NCBI GenBank assembly: GCA_964519615.1
Contig: CAZFIM010000034.1
Location: forward strand, 1 to 28,410
Source of the DNA: CAZFIM01 sp964519615
GTDB lineage: Bacteria; Chloroflexota; Dehalococcoidia; GIF9; UBA5629
Direction of reading: 5' to 3'
DNA length: 28,410 bases
The notes below the pieces were generated by a model. That model was not told the DNA's origin. It saw only the letters and a list, made by a program, of their open reading frames with translations, and did no database searches. Positions within the stretch are counted from its first letter, which is position 1, and each line of letters begins with the position of its first letter. Made by a program: the position numbers and the translations under genes. Shown in pieces: positions 1 through 8,616 of the stretch.

Positions 1-86
1 TCTTTGTTTTGTATGAGCAGCGAATGTAATCTCATCTCAATCTAATTCACAGACTAATAACAACTCGTATGCGGTAATTTTTACGA

Positions 87-431
87 CTAGAAATTGATTA
101 CTTCATGATTCATTAAGAGATCTATTATTTCCTGCATAGACACAATCTTTCCCACAGCTAATTGTTCTGATAAACACAATTCCGAAACACACAGTTTGCC
201 TGCCGCAATCTTCACTCCCTTTTCCTCAAGCATCTTTAATTGAGGTAGTACCGGAGAATTGGCCACGAGAAGATTGACAGATGTATTCCAAAAAATCATG
301 GTGCCTGGTAAATAGTCGCTGTTCGTTAAAGAGTGAAAAAAGGAAACCAGTATTTCAAATCCGAGATCGGCATCCCCATATCCACAGGCTTCTGAATTGA
401 ATAATAGGACTTTATTATTAATTTGAGCCAT
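87..431 (-). CDS. DsrE/YedF-like small sulfur-relay protein
   Basis: This 114-residue soluble protein resembles the C-terminal DsrE-like domain of YedF (selenium/sulfur metabolism), judged from the N-terminal strand 'KVLLFNS', the 'G.GD..LG' turn, the 'GTMIFWNTSVNLL' stretch and the late 'LAVGKI' segment. It lacks the N-terminal TusA domain that full-length YedF carries. Cysteines are at C16, C81 and C86; the last two sit where family members usually have a Cys-containing loop and may carry persulfide. The start has a good ribosome site (AGGGAG five bases before ATG). It is the last gene of the sulfur operon, 23 bases after the HdrD-like gene. DsrE-type proteins pass sulfur to DsrC or TusE in sulfur oxidisers, so a sulfur-relay or trisulfide-handling role is possible. 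The fold assignment is fairly firm and the function is inference. Confidence 0.7.
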   Translation of the reverse strand: MAQINNKVLLFNSEACGYGDADLGFEILVSFFHSLTNSDYLPGTMIFWNTSVNLLVANSPVLPQLKMLEEKGVKIAAGKLCVSELCLSEQLAVGKIVSMQEIIDLLMNHEVINF

Positions 432-454
432 AATACTCCCTTATTAAAAATTCC

Positions 455-2056
455 TTAATGCCATTCCCACGTAATAAATGGTTTGGGAATACTCTCCATC
501 GCATTTACAACAAGATCGGCAAGACCTCCATACAATATGCCACACTTATTCCATGTATCATAATATGAAAAAATATCTCTTAATTGGCCTTTGCAATTGG
601 AGCATGGAGCACATACGAATTTGTGAATGGAAGGGTCTATCTCATCATGAAAGACATCCACAATTTGCTTCAATTTCATTCTGCCGGCAATGGCGGATTT
701 CCAATCAGGAAAATTCATCGCGTTCATGATTGCAAAACCACTGCCTCCTCCACAACAATAATTATCGACACCATGGGGAGACATCTCCCTGAACTGTGTA
801 CAGATATTTTTAAGCACCCTTCTTTGCGGTTCGACAACTCCCATCAACCTGACCATATTGCACGGGTCGTGTAATGTGATGGGGAAATCATTTTTTTGGG
901 GATTGACTTTTATTCTTCCGTTCTGCAACAGGTCTTGAAGTACGGTCATGCTGCTTTCTCTAGGAATATATGTATCCGGGGAGAATACCCTGTCCGCCAC
1001 AACAGCAAGTGCTTTATGAGCATGCCCACATTCTCCGATTACTATTTTCTTTACCTTCAAATTCCTGGCTATTTCCGCGTGGCGCATGGCGACTTTCATT
1101 AGCTGAACGTCGTCATACCAGACACCGTAATTCGTGGCTTCATATCCGCTGATTTCACTGGATAAGGTCCAATCGAGACCAGCCTCTTCAAAAATAATGG
1201 CGAACGCTTCCGGATTTTCAATCCACGAGAGAAACTCACCTGAATTATGGATCAATAATATATCAGCACCCTCTTTATCCACAGGGATGCTTATCTTTCT
1301 TCCTGTTTTATCTTCGATATCGCATTCCATGAATTGTATCAGGTTACGAAATGCCTTCGGGGTCAAGCCTGTACTGGACCCTTTTATTAACTGCTGCATC
1401 GTGCCTAATTCATGCAGTTCTTTAGGAGCAATACCCATTTCCTGACTGAATAACTTGCGTATCTCATGCGTAATAAGCCCGTTATCAATTCCTATAGGGC
1501 ATACTTGTGTACATTTTCTGCAGATGGTACAACGGTATGATAATTCTGCTAATCGGGAAATCGTCTCCCAGTTCAATTCGATATCGCTTCCCGTCAATTT
1601 ATCAAAGATCGAGCCGGATTTGAATATATACTTCTGAACTATCCTGCGAAACAATTCAGAACGATATATTGGACGGTAAATCTCTGCCTGCCCGCTTGCA
1701 AGATATATCGGGCAAGCAGTGCTACAATTCTGACATTTTACACAGTTTTCGACAGATAAAAGGAGAGGCTGCAGAAACGTCCAGTTATTATCAGCAGAAA
1801 ACAGTTTATGGAGGCCAGCGATAAATTTTTGTACTAATTGATCCTCTTCCTCTTTTGATTGCGGTTTGTTTATTGTTAATGCGGTAAATCCATCAAGTGA
1901 GCCGTTGCATTTCTTTTTCTGTTTATTCGTTAAGGTTGATGACTCCGGTTTCCAGTCTTCATAAGGAAAAGGCAATGGCATAAGGTCATTGTGGGAAATG
2001 ACGCTGAGAATATCCTCCTTTTTACTTATATCATTCAGTCTTTTTAAGGATTTCAT
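455..2056 (-). CDS. HdrD/DsrK-like CCG-domain iron-sulfur protein (second copy, TmcB-like)
   Basis: This 533-residue cytoplasmic iron-sulfur protein has two [4Fe-4S] ferredoxin motifs, C105-C108-C111-C115 and C176-C179-C182-C186. A complete CCG (heterodisulfide reductase D) domain follows, with C343 in 'GECGH', C399 in 'DPCN', C434-C435 in 'CCGGGSG', and C482/C485/C488. The family moves electrons from a membrane cytochrome b to a disulfide or trisulfide. It differs clearly from the DsrK encoded at 9733-11322 and keeps all CCG cysteines. Its ATG overlaps the stop of the upstream cytochrome b gene by one base (TAATG), so the two are translationally coupled. The pair could be a DsrMK paralogue or a TmcBC-like module; no TmcA cytochrome c3 is seen. 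The dsrC gene just upstream suggests DsrC trisulfide as substrate, which is inference. Confidence 0.85.
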   Translation of the reverse strand: MKSLKRLNDISKKEDILSVISHNDLMPLPFPYEDWKPESSTLTNKQKKKCNGSLDGFTALTINKPQSKEEEDQLVQKFIAGLHKLFSADNNWTFLQPLLLSVENCVKCQNCSTACPIYLASGQAEIYRPIYRSELFRRIVQKYIFKSGSIFDKLTGSDIELNWETISRLAELSYRCTICRKCTQVCPIGIDNGLITHEIRKLFSQEMGIAPKELHELGTMQQLIKGSSTGLTPKAFRNLIQFMECDIEDKTGRKISIPVDKEGADILLIHNSGEFLSWIENPEAFAIIFEEAGLDWTLSSEISGYEATNYGVWYDDVQLMKVAMRHAEIARNLKVKKIVIGECGHAHKALAVVADRVFSPDTYIPRESSMTVLQDLLQNGRIKVNPQKNDFPITLHDPCNMVRLMGVVEPQRRVLKNICTQFREMSPHGVDNYCCGGGSGFAIMNAMNFPDWKSAIAGRMKLKQIVDVFHDEIDPSIHKFVCAPCSNCKGQLRDIFSYYDTWNKCGILYGGLADLVVNAMESIPKPFITWEWH

Positions 2057-2982
2057 TATTTACGAATCTCTCCATTTCTATGATTCCCCGGCGTACCGGA
2101 TATTTCACTCCATGTTTTATATTCACAGATATGGTCTGACGACCAGGAAATCGGCTTCTCGGCATCTGCACGGAGCGCAGCCGTCATCCTGTTAACCACA
2201 TGATTCGGTTCATCATCCCATAGTACTTTGTGATACGTGAAATACTTGGCAAGGAAATGCATCATACGTGTTAACGGCATATAGAGCAAGAAAAGACAAA
2301 TCAATGAAACAAAAGCATATGTGACTCCACTCACGTTCGCAATCGGAGAATATGTTATGGTACCCCGTATGATTTCCCGCATCATTGAAAAATCACTATC
2401 AAAGAAGATCCATGCACCTAAACCCGCAAGCATAATAATCAGTATCATAAGTAAATTAAGGTAGTCTAACGGTACTGCATACATTTTCATACTTCCGTTA
2501 AAGGTCTTGTATACTATCAAACCTACGCAGCTAAGGAACGTAATAACCAGACCGCACACACCGGTTATCAACGTTATATAATAAAGCAGGGCATCTCCCG
2601 GATTTACCGGTGGCACGATAGTATGTCCGTAGTGCAGTAATATCGCGCCGATCAAAAGGAGGATAAACCACAAAATTAACAGGTATCCTCCTATGTGAAA
2701 GGGGAAAACGAGATACCAGTACTTTTTATTTCTTTTGTAATAAAGCGTAAAAAGGAATATTTCTTTTATCATGAACTTGATTTCGCCCATGAAAGTTTTA
2801 TCCCTGGGTTTCTCCCACCAGTCGATATTTTCAAAGTACGAACTTCCATAACTTCCAGTTGCTTCATGGGCAACCGGATAAAGTTCCCACCTCAAATGGA
2901 CCGGCAGACACGCATACTTTATTATTTTCAATATGCACTGAATTATAAAAGATACCAGCGCTATATAAATGACAATTTGCAT
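2056..2982 (-). CDS. Cytochrome b membrane subunit, nitrate reductase gamma/DsrM-like (second copy, TmcC-like)
   Basis: This 308-residue membrane protein is of the NarI-like di-heme cytochrome b family. It has an N-terminal helix (about residues 3-22) and the 'HLRWELYPVAHE' stretch typical of the larger members that pair with HdrD-like subunits. A soluble loop follows, then helices at about 92-116, 130-158, 175-195 and 220-245. The C-terminal region is hydrophilic. Several His residues in the helices (for example 'FHIGGY') are candidate heme ligands. It should oxidise menaquinol and pass electrons to the coupled HdrD-like subunit encoded next. It is shorter than the DsrM at 11332-12444 and lacks that protein's 'CGQQKSL' loop and 'RHVNPWNHP' tail, so it is a distinct subfamily. 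The ribosome site is weak. Family is firm; whether it is DsrM-like or TmcC-like is open. Confidence 0.8.
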   Translation of the reverse strand: MQIVIYIALVSFIIQCILKIIKYACLPVHLRWELYPVAHEATGSYGSSYFENIDWWEKPRDKTFMGEIKFMIKEIFLFTLYYKRNKKYWYLVFPFHIGGYLLILWFILLLIGAILLHYGHTIVPPVNPGDALLYYITLITGVCGLVITFLSCVGLIVYKTFNGSMKMYAVPLDYLNLLMILIIMLAGLGAWIFFDSDFSMMREIIRGTITYSPIANVSGVTYAFVSLICLFLLYMPLTRMMHFLAKYFTYHKVLWDDEPNHVVNRMTAALRADAEKPISWSSDHICEYKTWSEISGTPGNHRNGEIRK

Positions 2983-3046
2983 ATCTGGTGAACCCCATTA
3001 GTAGTCATTATTTACTTTGCCAATAATCGGTTGATACTATCGATCT

Positions 3047-3364
3047 TTATACACAACCTGTTGGCTTTGGCAGACCGGCTACTTTACAGGCGCCTTTGGC
3101 AGGTCCACCCGGAAATAACTGATAAATGTATTTAAGATCAAAACCCGTTTTCTTTGTCATCATTCTAATTGCCGGCGCACTTTCAAATTCAAGATAATAA
3201 TCTCGCAAGTAATTTACTACTTTCCAATGGTCGTCGGTCATCGGGAAAGCTTCTTCAATTTTGGCAAGATCTTCAGCGATCTTTTCATTCCATTTATCCG
3301 GTTCCTGAATGAACCCATCTTCATCTACCTCTATCTCAATTCCCCCTAATACCTCTTTAGACAT
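3047..3364 (-). CDS. dsrC: DsrC sulfur-carrier protein
   Basis: DsrC is the small protein substrate of dissimilatory sulfite reductase. Sulfite sulfur leaves DsrAB bound between its two C-terminal cysteines as a trisulfide, which the membrane DsrMKJOP complex then reduces. This 105-residue copy has the full C-terminal arm, with C93 in 'GACKVAG' and the penultimate C104 in 'PTGCV'. The eleven-residue spacing is that of functional DsrC rather than of single-Cys RspA/TusE-like relatives. The N-terminal 'DEDGFIQEPDKWNE' and 'LRDYYLEF' segments are also typical. The start follows AAAGGAG with a good spacer. It lies between the siroheme amidase gene and the second cytochrome b/HdrD-like pair, which suggests that this pair may act on it. 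Confidence 0.96.
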   Translation of the reverse strand: MSKEVLGGIEIEVDEDGFIQEPDKWNEKIAEDLAKIEEAFPMTDDHWKVVNYLRDYYLEFESAPAIRMMTKKTGFDLKYIYQLFPGGPAKGACKVAGLPKPTGCV

Positions 3365-3391
3365 AAAACAAATCTCCTTTAATGTATATTT

Positions 3392-4810
3392 TTAAGCTAT
3401 GGATAATTTCCTGTTACGTTCCTTTATTAAAAGGGCTACGAAATTCACTGCCCATTGAGGCAGAGTTAAAGCGTGCAAATGTGTATAGGAAGCAATCACA
3501 TTTTTGTATCGAATACCATCTTTATTCCCATTAATTCCATATCCATGATTGATGTTATAAACACAGTTAAGTTCATCTGAAGTGATTATTTTCGAATAAT
3601 GAAACTCATGTCCCCAAAATTTCAGACCGACAGGTAATAAAGGATTTCGAGCACAAACTTCAACCTCAACATATCCGTGCCCCTGGGGCTTTTCATATAC
3701 TTCCACTTCCAGCGGTAGTATACCCACCATTTGGTGTCTTTTCCCCTTGAAACGAATCCCCTGGCATAAATACATCAAACCTGCACATTCTGCGTAAACC
3801 GGCAGACCGTCATCAATACAACGTTTAATTTCTGCACGCAACGAACAGTTCATTTCCAATTGGTCCAGATATAACTCAGGAAATCCTCCCCCAATATAGA
3901 GCCCATCTATATCTGGCAATTTCCGGTCATTAGTTGAATCTATATGAATGATATGAGCACCGGCCTTTACAAGTGCGTCCAGATTATCAGGGTAATAGAA
4001 ATTAAAAATCCGGTCATAAAATACGCCTAATCTGACCGAAGGCTCTTTAATTATATTGGTAGTAGTTATTTCAGTAATATGTAATTCTGCAGAACATGCT
4101 ATAGACAATATTTTATCGAGATCTATATTTTCTTCTACAGTATGTAAAATATTACTGATAACTGTATCCTCCAGAGATTCCTGGTAGGGAACTAAACCAA
4201 GATGGCGATCATAGACTCTGATGCTATTATGCTTTGGTAAAATTCCTAAAACCGGAATCCCACAGTAATATTCCACTGCATTTCTCAGTTTTTGTTCATG
4301 TCGACTTCCGGCAACATTATTAAAAACTACTCCCGAGATATTTATTGTATGATCAAAATCCTTGAAACCGTTTATCAGAGCTGCAATACTATTGGTCATC
4401 CGAGTGGTATTAACTACCAGTACAACAGGTGCTGCAAGCAATTTGGAAAGATGTGCTGTACTCCCGGTTATTTCGCACATTTGCATGCTATCGAATAACC
4501 CCATAGCTCCTTCAATTATTGCCATGTTTACATCTTTACATGCCTGCTGAAAGGATAAACGGATTAAACCCTCAGACATCAATATGAAGTCAAGATTGCG
4601 GCATGTTCTTTTTGAGGCAGCTGTTAGCCACGACGGATCGATATAATCAGGTCCTTTTTTAAACGGCTGAACTATAAGACCGCGTTGTTTATACGCAGCA
4701 CAGAGACCAATCGTTAAGGTAGTTTTTCCAGATCGTCCCTGGGGCGCAGCTACTACAACCCGGGGTGGCCAGGAATCTACGTAAGATTTTGATTCTACTT
4801 TATTATTCAT
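3392..4810 (-). CDS. dsrN: Cobyrinate a,c-diamide synthase family, siroheme amidase (DsrN)
   Basis: This 472-residue amidotransferase belongs to the CbiA/CobB family. The N-terminal ATP-binding domain has the P-loop 'GRSGKT' at residues 25-30 and 'KKGPDYIDPSW' near 51-61. The C-terminal glutamine amidotransferase domain has nucleophile C342 in 'YAECAGLMYL' and the 'GHEFHYS' catalytic histidine region near 400-406. CbiA amidates cobyrinate in B12 synthesis. In dsr clusters the same protein, called DsrN, is thought to make siroheme amide, the prosthetic group of DsrAB. Its place directly between dsrD and dsrC, with no other cobalamin gene in the window, supports the DsrN role. It starts 13 bases after dsrD. 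The ATG has an AGGA site with a rather long spacer. Confidence 0.9.
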   Translation of the reverse strand: MNNKVESKSYVDSWPPRVVVAAPQGRSGKTTLTIGLCAAYKQRGLIVQPFKKGPDYIDPSWLTAASKRTCRNLDFILMSEGLIRLSFQQACKDVNMAIIEGAMGLFDSMQMCEITGSTAHLSKLLAAPVVLVVNTTRMTNSIAALINGFKDFDHTINISGVVFNNVAGSRHEQKLRNAVEYYCGIPVLGILPKHNSIRVYDRHLGLVPYQESLEDTVISNILHTVEENIDLDKILSIACSAELHITEITTTNIIKEPSVRLGVFYDRIFNFYYPDNLDALVKAGAHIIHIDSTNDRKLPDIDGLYIGGGFPELYLDQLEMNCSLRAEIKRCIDDGLPVYAECAGLMYLCQGIRFKGKRHQMVGILPLEVEVYEKPQGHGYVEVEVCARNPLLPVGLKFWGHEFHYSKIITSDELNCVYNINHGYGINGNKDGIRYKNVIASYTHLHALTLPQWAVNFVALLIKERNRKLSIA

Positions 4811-4823
4811 GGATGGAGCGTTC

Positions 4824-5027
4824 CTACTTTCCTTTCAGTTTAACGTAGGACGTACCCAGATAAACGTACTCAACTTTATCTTCCTTGGCCAGTTTACTTA
4901 TTATCTTATCAACAGAGCTTTTTTCTTCTTTAATTGCCTCAGCAATTTTTCTATTTTTTGCCATCACAACTGTTGAGAGATAATGTAAAACTTTTTGTTC
5001 GAGTTCTTCATTCGATAATTCACTCAT
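4824..5027 (-). CDS. dsrD: DsrD, activator of dissimilatory sulfite reductase
   Basis: This 67-residue protein with a winged-helix sequence pattern matches DsrD in size, in its position immediately after dsrB, and in the 'AKNRKIAEAI', 'VDKIISKLAKEDKVEYV' and 'SYVKLKG' segments. DsrD is reported to bind DsrAB and stimulate sulfite reduction rather than act as a DNA-binding regulator. It is found with reductive-type DsrAB and is normally absent from sulfur-oxidising Dsr systems, so it is the best local argument for direction. The start has AGAGGT seven bases upstream. The gene lies 23 bases after dsrB. Confidence 0.93.
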   Translation of the reverse strand: MSELSNEELEQKVLHYLSTVVMAKNRKIAEAIKEEKSSVDKIISKLAKEDKVEYVYLGTSYVKLKGK

Positions 5028-5050
5028 CTTAATTACCTCTTTTCATGCTA

Positions 5051-6112
5051 TTACCATTTAAATTGTGTTGATGATCTGAAAGTACTCACCGCATGGGTAA
5101 AATCATCTATGTGTTGTTCTGTGAACGGTATGTTCGTTAATTTGAAAAACCTTTCCCATCCAATCCTTTCGATCCATTCACCCATTCTTTCCCATTTTCG
5201 AGCATTCTGGGCGTATGTCTCCACAATGTTTTTCACAGCACCTACCAGTTCAGGCCAACGTGGCGGATTGTTGGGGATGAAGGGTATAGCCATTTTGGAA
5301 AACATTGGTTTGCTTCTCGCATTTGAGACTTTACCTCCCACAAAAATAGCAAGGCCGTCTCCTTCTGCATCAGCTATTGGCATAGCCGGACACACAGTAA
5401 AACAATTGGAACAATACATACATTTTTCTTCATTAACTACAACACTTTTAATACTTGAATCAGGATGTCTGCGAATAGCACCTGTTGGGCAGGAAGCCAG
5501 CGTTGTCGGTATTTCACATTGAGTCAGCACACGCTCATTGTCTACTTTCGGGGGTTTTCTATGAATACCCACAATTCCAATATCAGAACAATGAATAGCT
5601 CCGCACATATTTAAACAACATGCAAAAGAAATACGTAGCTGTGCAGGCAGCTTCATTGATGTGAAATAGTCATAGAGTTCATCCATTATTGCTTTTACTG
5701 CACCTGAGGCGTCTGTTGCCGCGCTGTGACAATGTATCCAACCTTGAGTATGAACAATATTAGATATTGAGTTCCCTGTACCACCTATTGGAAGACCATA
5801 TGATTGTATTTCATTAATCAGGGGCTGTAATTTATTATCATCAAAGACCATAAACTCAATACAGTGACGGCTGGTGAATCGGAGATAACCATCACAGCAC
5901 TTATCGGCTATATCACAAAAATCACGGATACTGGCAATACTGAGTAAACGCGGAGAACCCACTCTCACTGTAAATACCGTTGTTCCTGTCTCGGATACAT
6001 GTTTAAGTATTCCAGGTTTTACTATTTCATGAAATTTCCATTTACCATAATTTTCCTTTATTAGTGGATGCAGCATAGTCCTGTAATCAGGAGGGCCAAG
6101 ATCGCTACTCAT
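5051..6112 (-). CDS. dsrB: Dissimilatory sulfite reductase beta subunit
   Basis: DsrB carries the active siroheme-[4Fe-4S] centre of the sulfite reductase heterotetramer. The cluster ligands are visible as C128 in 'GWIHCHS' and C165-C166/C170 in 'CCLNMCGA', with the family's 37-residue spacing. The ferredoxin domain has C231-C234-C237-C241 ('CMYCSNCFTVCP') and the accessory 'SCPTGAI' at 208. The 'HTQGW.HCH.AATDASG' stretch is a hallmark of the family. At 353 residues it is of normal length. AGGAGA precedes the ATG by ten bases, and the gene follows dsrA by 31 bases. All catalytic ligands are intact, so the enzyme should be active. Confidence 0.98.
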   Translation of the reverse strand: MSSDLGPPDYRTMLHPLIKENYGKWKFHEIVKPGILKHVSETGTTVFTVRVGSPRLLSIASIRDFCDIADKCCDGYLRFTSRHCIEFMVFDDNKLQPLINEIQSYGLPIGGTGNSISNIVHTQGWIHCHSAATDASGAVKAIMDELYDYFTSMKLPAQLRISFACCLNMCGAIHCSDIGIVGIHRKPPKVDNERVLTQCEIPTTLASCPTGAIRRHPDSSIKSVVVNEEKCMYCSNCFTVCPAMPIADAEGDGLAIFVGGKVSNARSKPMFSKMAIPFIPNNPPRWPELVGAVKNIVETYAQNARKWERMGEWIERIGWERFFKLTNIPFTEQHIDDFTHAVSTFRSSTQFKW

Positions 6113-6143
6113 TTTCGTTAATTCTCCTATAGTTTATTTCCTG

Positions 6144-7322
6144 TTATTCTTTCGGCCAGAATACGTATGGATTTGACCGTGGATGGAATATCATTTGCGG
6201 TACCGGCTTCAGCCCTATTTCCCGCAGAAAAATCGCCATACCTTTTCTTTCTATAAGTTCCCCTACCCTTTCTCGAGTCTTACCGTTCTCATCCCACCAA
6301 TCCCAGATTTTTCGTGCCAGCTCTTTAAATTCAGTATAAGGCGGTTCCATTTTCATAAAAGGAACAAGCACCCATGACATAAAAGCTCCACGGATAATCG
6401 GTGCTTTTCCACCGATAAGGATGGTAGCACCTTTCTCCCTACCGGGACGGAGAGCTTTTGGCATTCTGTTGATGCAGTGCATGCACCTCACACAGTCTTC
6501 TACATTAAATTTTAGTTCTTGTTTATTATCATCCCAAGATAAAGCCTGCGTAGGGCACAAAGAAATAACTTCACTTTGAATATCTAATCCGTTATTCTTA
6601 TAATTCCTTACTTCAGTTTGATCGATTTGTATAGAGTCACGCCATGTACCGATAATCGGCATATCCGATCTTGCAATCGCCGCAACACAATCATTAGGAC
6701 AGCCCGATATTTTTATTTTGAATTTATACGGCCACATCGGCCTGTGTAATTCATCTTGAAACTCGTGGGTAATATCGTTGCATATATCCAGTGTATCTAT
6801 ACAAGACCACTCACATCTGGCCGGGCCAACACAGCAACTGGGAGTACGTAACACAGATCCGGAACCACCAAGATCGAACCCAGCTTCATCGCTTAATTCA
6901 TCAAAGCAGGGTTGAAGATTCTCTGTTGTAGTACCAAGTAAAATGATATCGCCTGTGGCACCATGAAAGTTAGTAAGACCACTTCCATATTTATCCCAGA
7001 TATCACAAATTTTCCGCAGTGCTTTCGTAGTATAAAACCAACCGCTGGGCTGATTTACTCTGATCGTATGAAATGCAGAAACATCCTTGAACTCGTCAGG
7101 AACATCTGAATATCTTCCTATCACACCACCGCCATAACCCCGTACACCAACAATTCCACCATGTTTCCAATGTGTCACCTTATCATTGTATGAGAGTTCT
7201 AATTGTCCCAAGAGGTCTCTGGCTGATGCTTTAACTTCGCCAGCCCGTTTTATCTCTTTCACAAAGCTCGGCCATGGACCTTCCTCTAAATTATCTAATT
7301 TGGGCGTCTTACTATCCGACAT
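6144..7322 (-). CDS. dsrA: Dissimilatory sulfite reductase alpha subunit
   Basis: DsrA is the structural partner of DsrB in the cytoplasmic enzyme that reduces sulfite by up to six electrons, with the sulfur passed to DsrC. Visible marks are the N-terminal 'GPWPSFVKEIKRA' and 'VTHWKHGGIVGV' segments and the siroheme/cluster motif C164-x5-C170 with C208-x3-C212 ('SGCPNDC'). The inserted ferredoxin domain has C277-C280-C283 ('CVRCMHCINRMPKAL') with C256 in 'LCPTQAL'. At 392 residues it is slightly short of many family members but complete. A near-perfect AAAGGAGG site precedes the ATG. It follows dsrP by 36 bases and heads the dsrABD-dsrN block. Confidence 0.98.
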   Translation of the reverse strand: MSDSKTPKLDNLEEGPWPSFVKEIKRAGEVKASARDLLGQLELSYNDKVTHWKHGGIVGVRGYGGGVIGRYSDVPDEFKDVSAFHTIRVNQPSGWFYTTKALRKICDIWDKYGSGLTNFHGATGDIILLGTTTENLQPCFDELSDEAGFDLGGSGSVLRTPSCCVGPARCEWSCIDTLDICNDITHEFQDELHRPMWPYKFKIKISGCPNDCVAAIARSDMPIIGTWRDSIQIDQTEVRNYKNNGLDIQSEVISLCPTQALSWDDNKQELKFNVEDCVRCMHCINRMPKALRPGREKGATILIGGKAPIIRGAFMSWVLVPFMKMEPPYTEFKELARKIWDWWDENGKTRERVGELIERKGMAIFLREIGLKPVPQMIFHPRSNPYVFWPKE

Positions 7323-7358
7323 AGATTTTCCTCCTTTACCTGACTATCATTGATACAA

Positions 7359-8531
7359 CTAGTTATATTGAATGCATACTGCGGCTTTTGCCTTAATTGA
7401 GATGATTACTTTATAAAAGACACTTAGTATGAGTACGCCAAATGCCCATATCCCAAATGTTATGAAAATCTCAGGAAGAGTAGGGCAGTATCCAGAAAAT
7501 TCTAAATTTGGTGATGGGACGAACCCGGGAATAATAAATCCCAGTCCCTTATCTATCCAGATTGAAATCAATATAAACACACATGTTAAGGCAAGAATGC
7601 CTTCACGCATTCGTAATCGTGGTATCGATAATAAAATAATAGCTACAATGGAGAAGGTTATTGAAATCCATATGAATATTGACAAAGATGAAGAATACCG
7701 AAAACTGAACAGTAAATAGCTAAAGTGCCCTAATTCATCAGGTGATTTGCTGTAAAACGCCGTAAATATCTCTACAAGTAGAAAAAAGATAGTAGCTACT
7801 AATGCGTACAATATTATCTTGGCTAATTTCTGAACTGCATGGCTATTAATTGTAAAACGTGCTACTTTACCAATAATCAGGACAATAAGAATTAGCAATG
7901 ACGGACCAGATGCAAAAGCAGATGAAAGAAAACGTGGAGCCAGAATAGCAGTTAACCAGAATGGGCGTGCAACCAGACCAGAGTAAATAAATGCAGTGAC
8001 TGTATGAATACTTATGGCCCATGGGATTGATATGATAATGAGATATTTAATCCAACGGCGTGGAGGTTCCGATTTATTTTCCGCATCCAACATCGACCAC
8101 CCTATAATCAGATTTAACAGCAAATAGACGCTTAGCACTACCATATCCCAGAACAATATCGAACTGGGATTAGGATGAAGTAGTAAATTGAAGGCACGTG
8201 TAATTTGACCGAGATCGATCAAAACAAATAATATACTGACTATTACAGCGGCTACTGCAAGGAATTCTCCAAATATTATCAGGTTTTTAAACTCAACCTG
8301 ATTATGCAAGTAATACGGTATGACCAGAATAACGGCAGACGCAGCAATACCAACAAAAAAGGTTAAGTTTGCTATGTAGATTCCCCATGAAACGTTTCTT
8401 CCCATCCCTGTAATTCCCAACCCGGTATTTAATTGCTGTATATAACAGATTATTCCCGTACCGACAATCAGAATTAATCCGGTTATCCACGCCCAATATG
8501 TTCGATTTCCTGTTAACGCTTTCTCAATCAT
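7359..8531 (-). CDS. dsrP: DsrP, NrfD-family quinol-interacting membrane subunit
   Basis: DsrP is the NrfD/PsrC-type integral membrane subunit of the DsrMKJOP complex and exchanges electrons with menaquinone on behalf of DsrO and DsrJ. The protein is almost wholly hydrophobic, with about ten predicted helices. The beginning 'MIEKALTGNRTYWAW' is typical of DsrP, so I take the ATG at 8531 as start; an in-frame TTG four codons upstream (8543) is the alternative. Neither has a clear ribosome site. The gene lies about 85 bases after dsrO and directly before dsrA. The order M-K-J-O-P is the one known from sulfate and sulfite reducers. Confidence 0.9.
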   Translation of the reverse strand: MIEKALTGNRTYWAWITGLILIVGTGIICYIQQLNTGLGITGMGRNVSWGIYIANLTFFVGIAASAVILVIPYYLHNQVEFKNLIIFGEFLAVAAVIVSILFVLIDLGQITRAFNLLLHPNPSSILFWDMVVLSVYLLLNLIIGWSMLDAENKSEPPRRWIKYLIIISIPWAISIHTVTAFIYSGLVARPFWLTAILAPRFLSSAFASGPSLLILIVLIIGKVARFTINSHAVQKLAKIILYALVATIFFLLVEIFTAFYSKSPDELGHFSYLLFSFRYSSSLSIFIWISITFSIVAIILLSIPRLRMREGILALTCVFILISIWIDKGLGFIIPGFVPSPNLEFSGYCPTLPEIFITFGIWAFGVLILSVFYKVIISIKAKAAVCIQYN

Positions 8532-8616
8532 AGTATTTAACAAATGTAATATACTTTTGGCTCTGTGCCTTTCTCTGGTTTTCTTCGTATTGTTTGATGC
8601 GATGCGAGAATCTCTC

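Noticed and set aside
3392..4810. Evidence for a cobalamin biosynthesis operon
   Set aside because: The only B12-type gene is the CbiA homologue, and its position between dsrD and dsrC is that of the siroheme amidase DsrN.
5051..7322. Oxidative-type (reverse) DsrAB
   Set aside because: DsrD is present and dsrEFH/dsrL are absent, both typical of the reductive pathway; a DsrAB tree would settle it.
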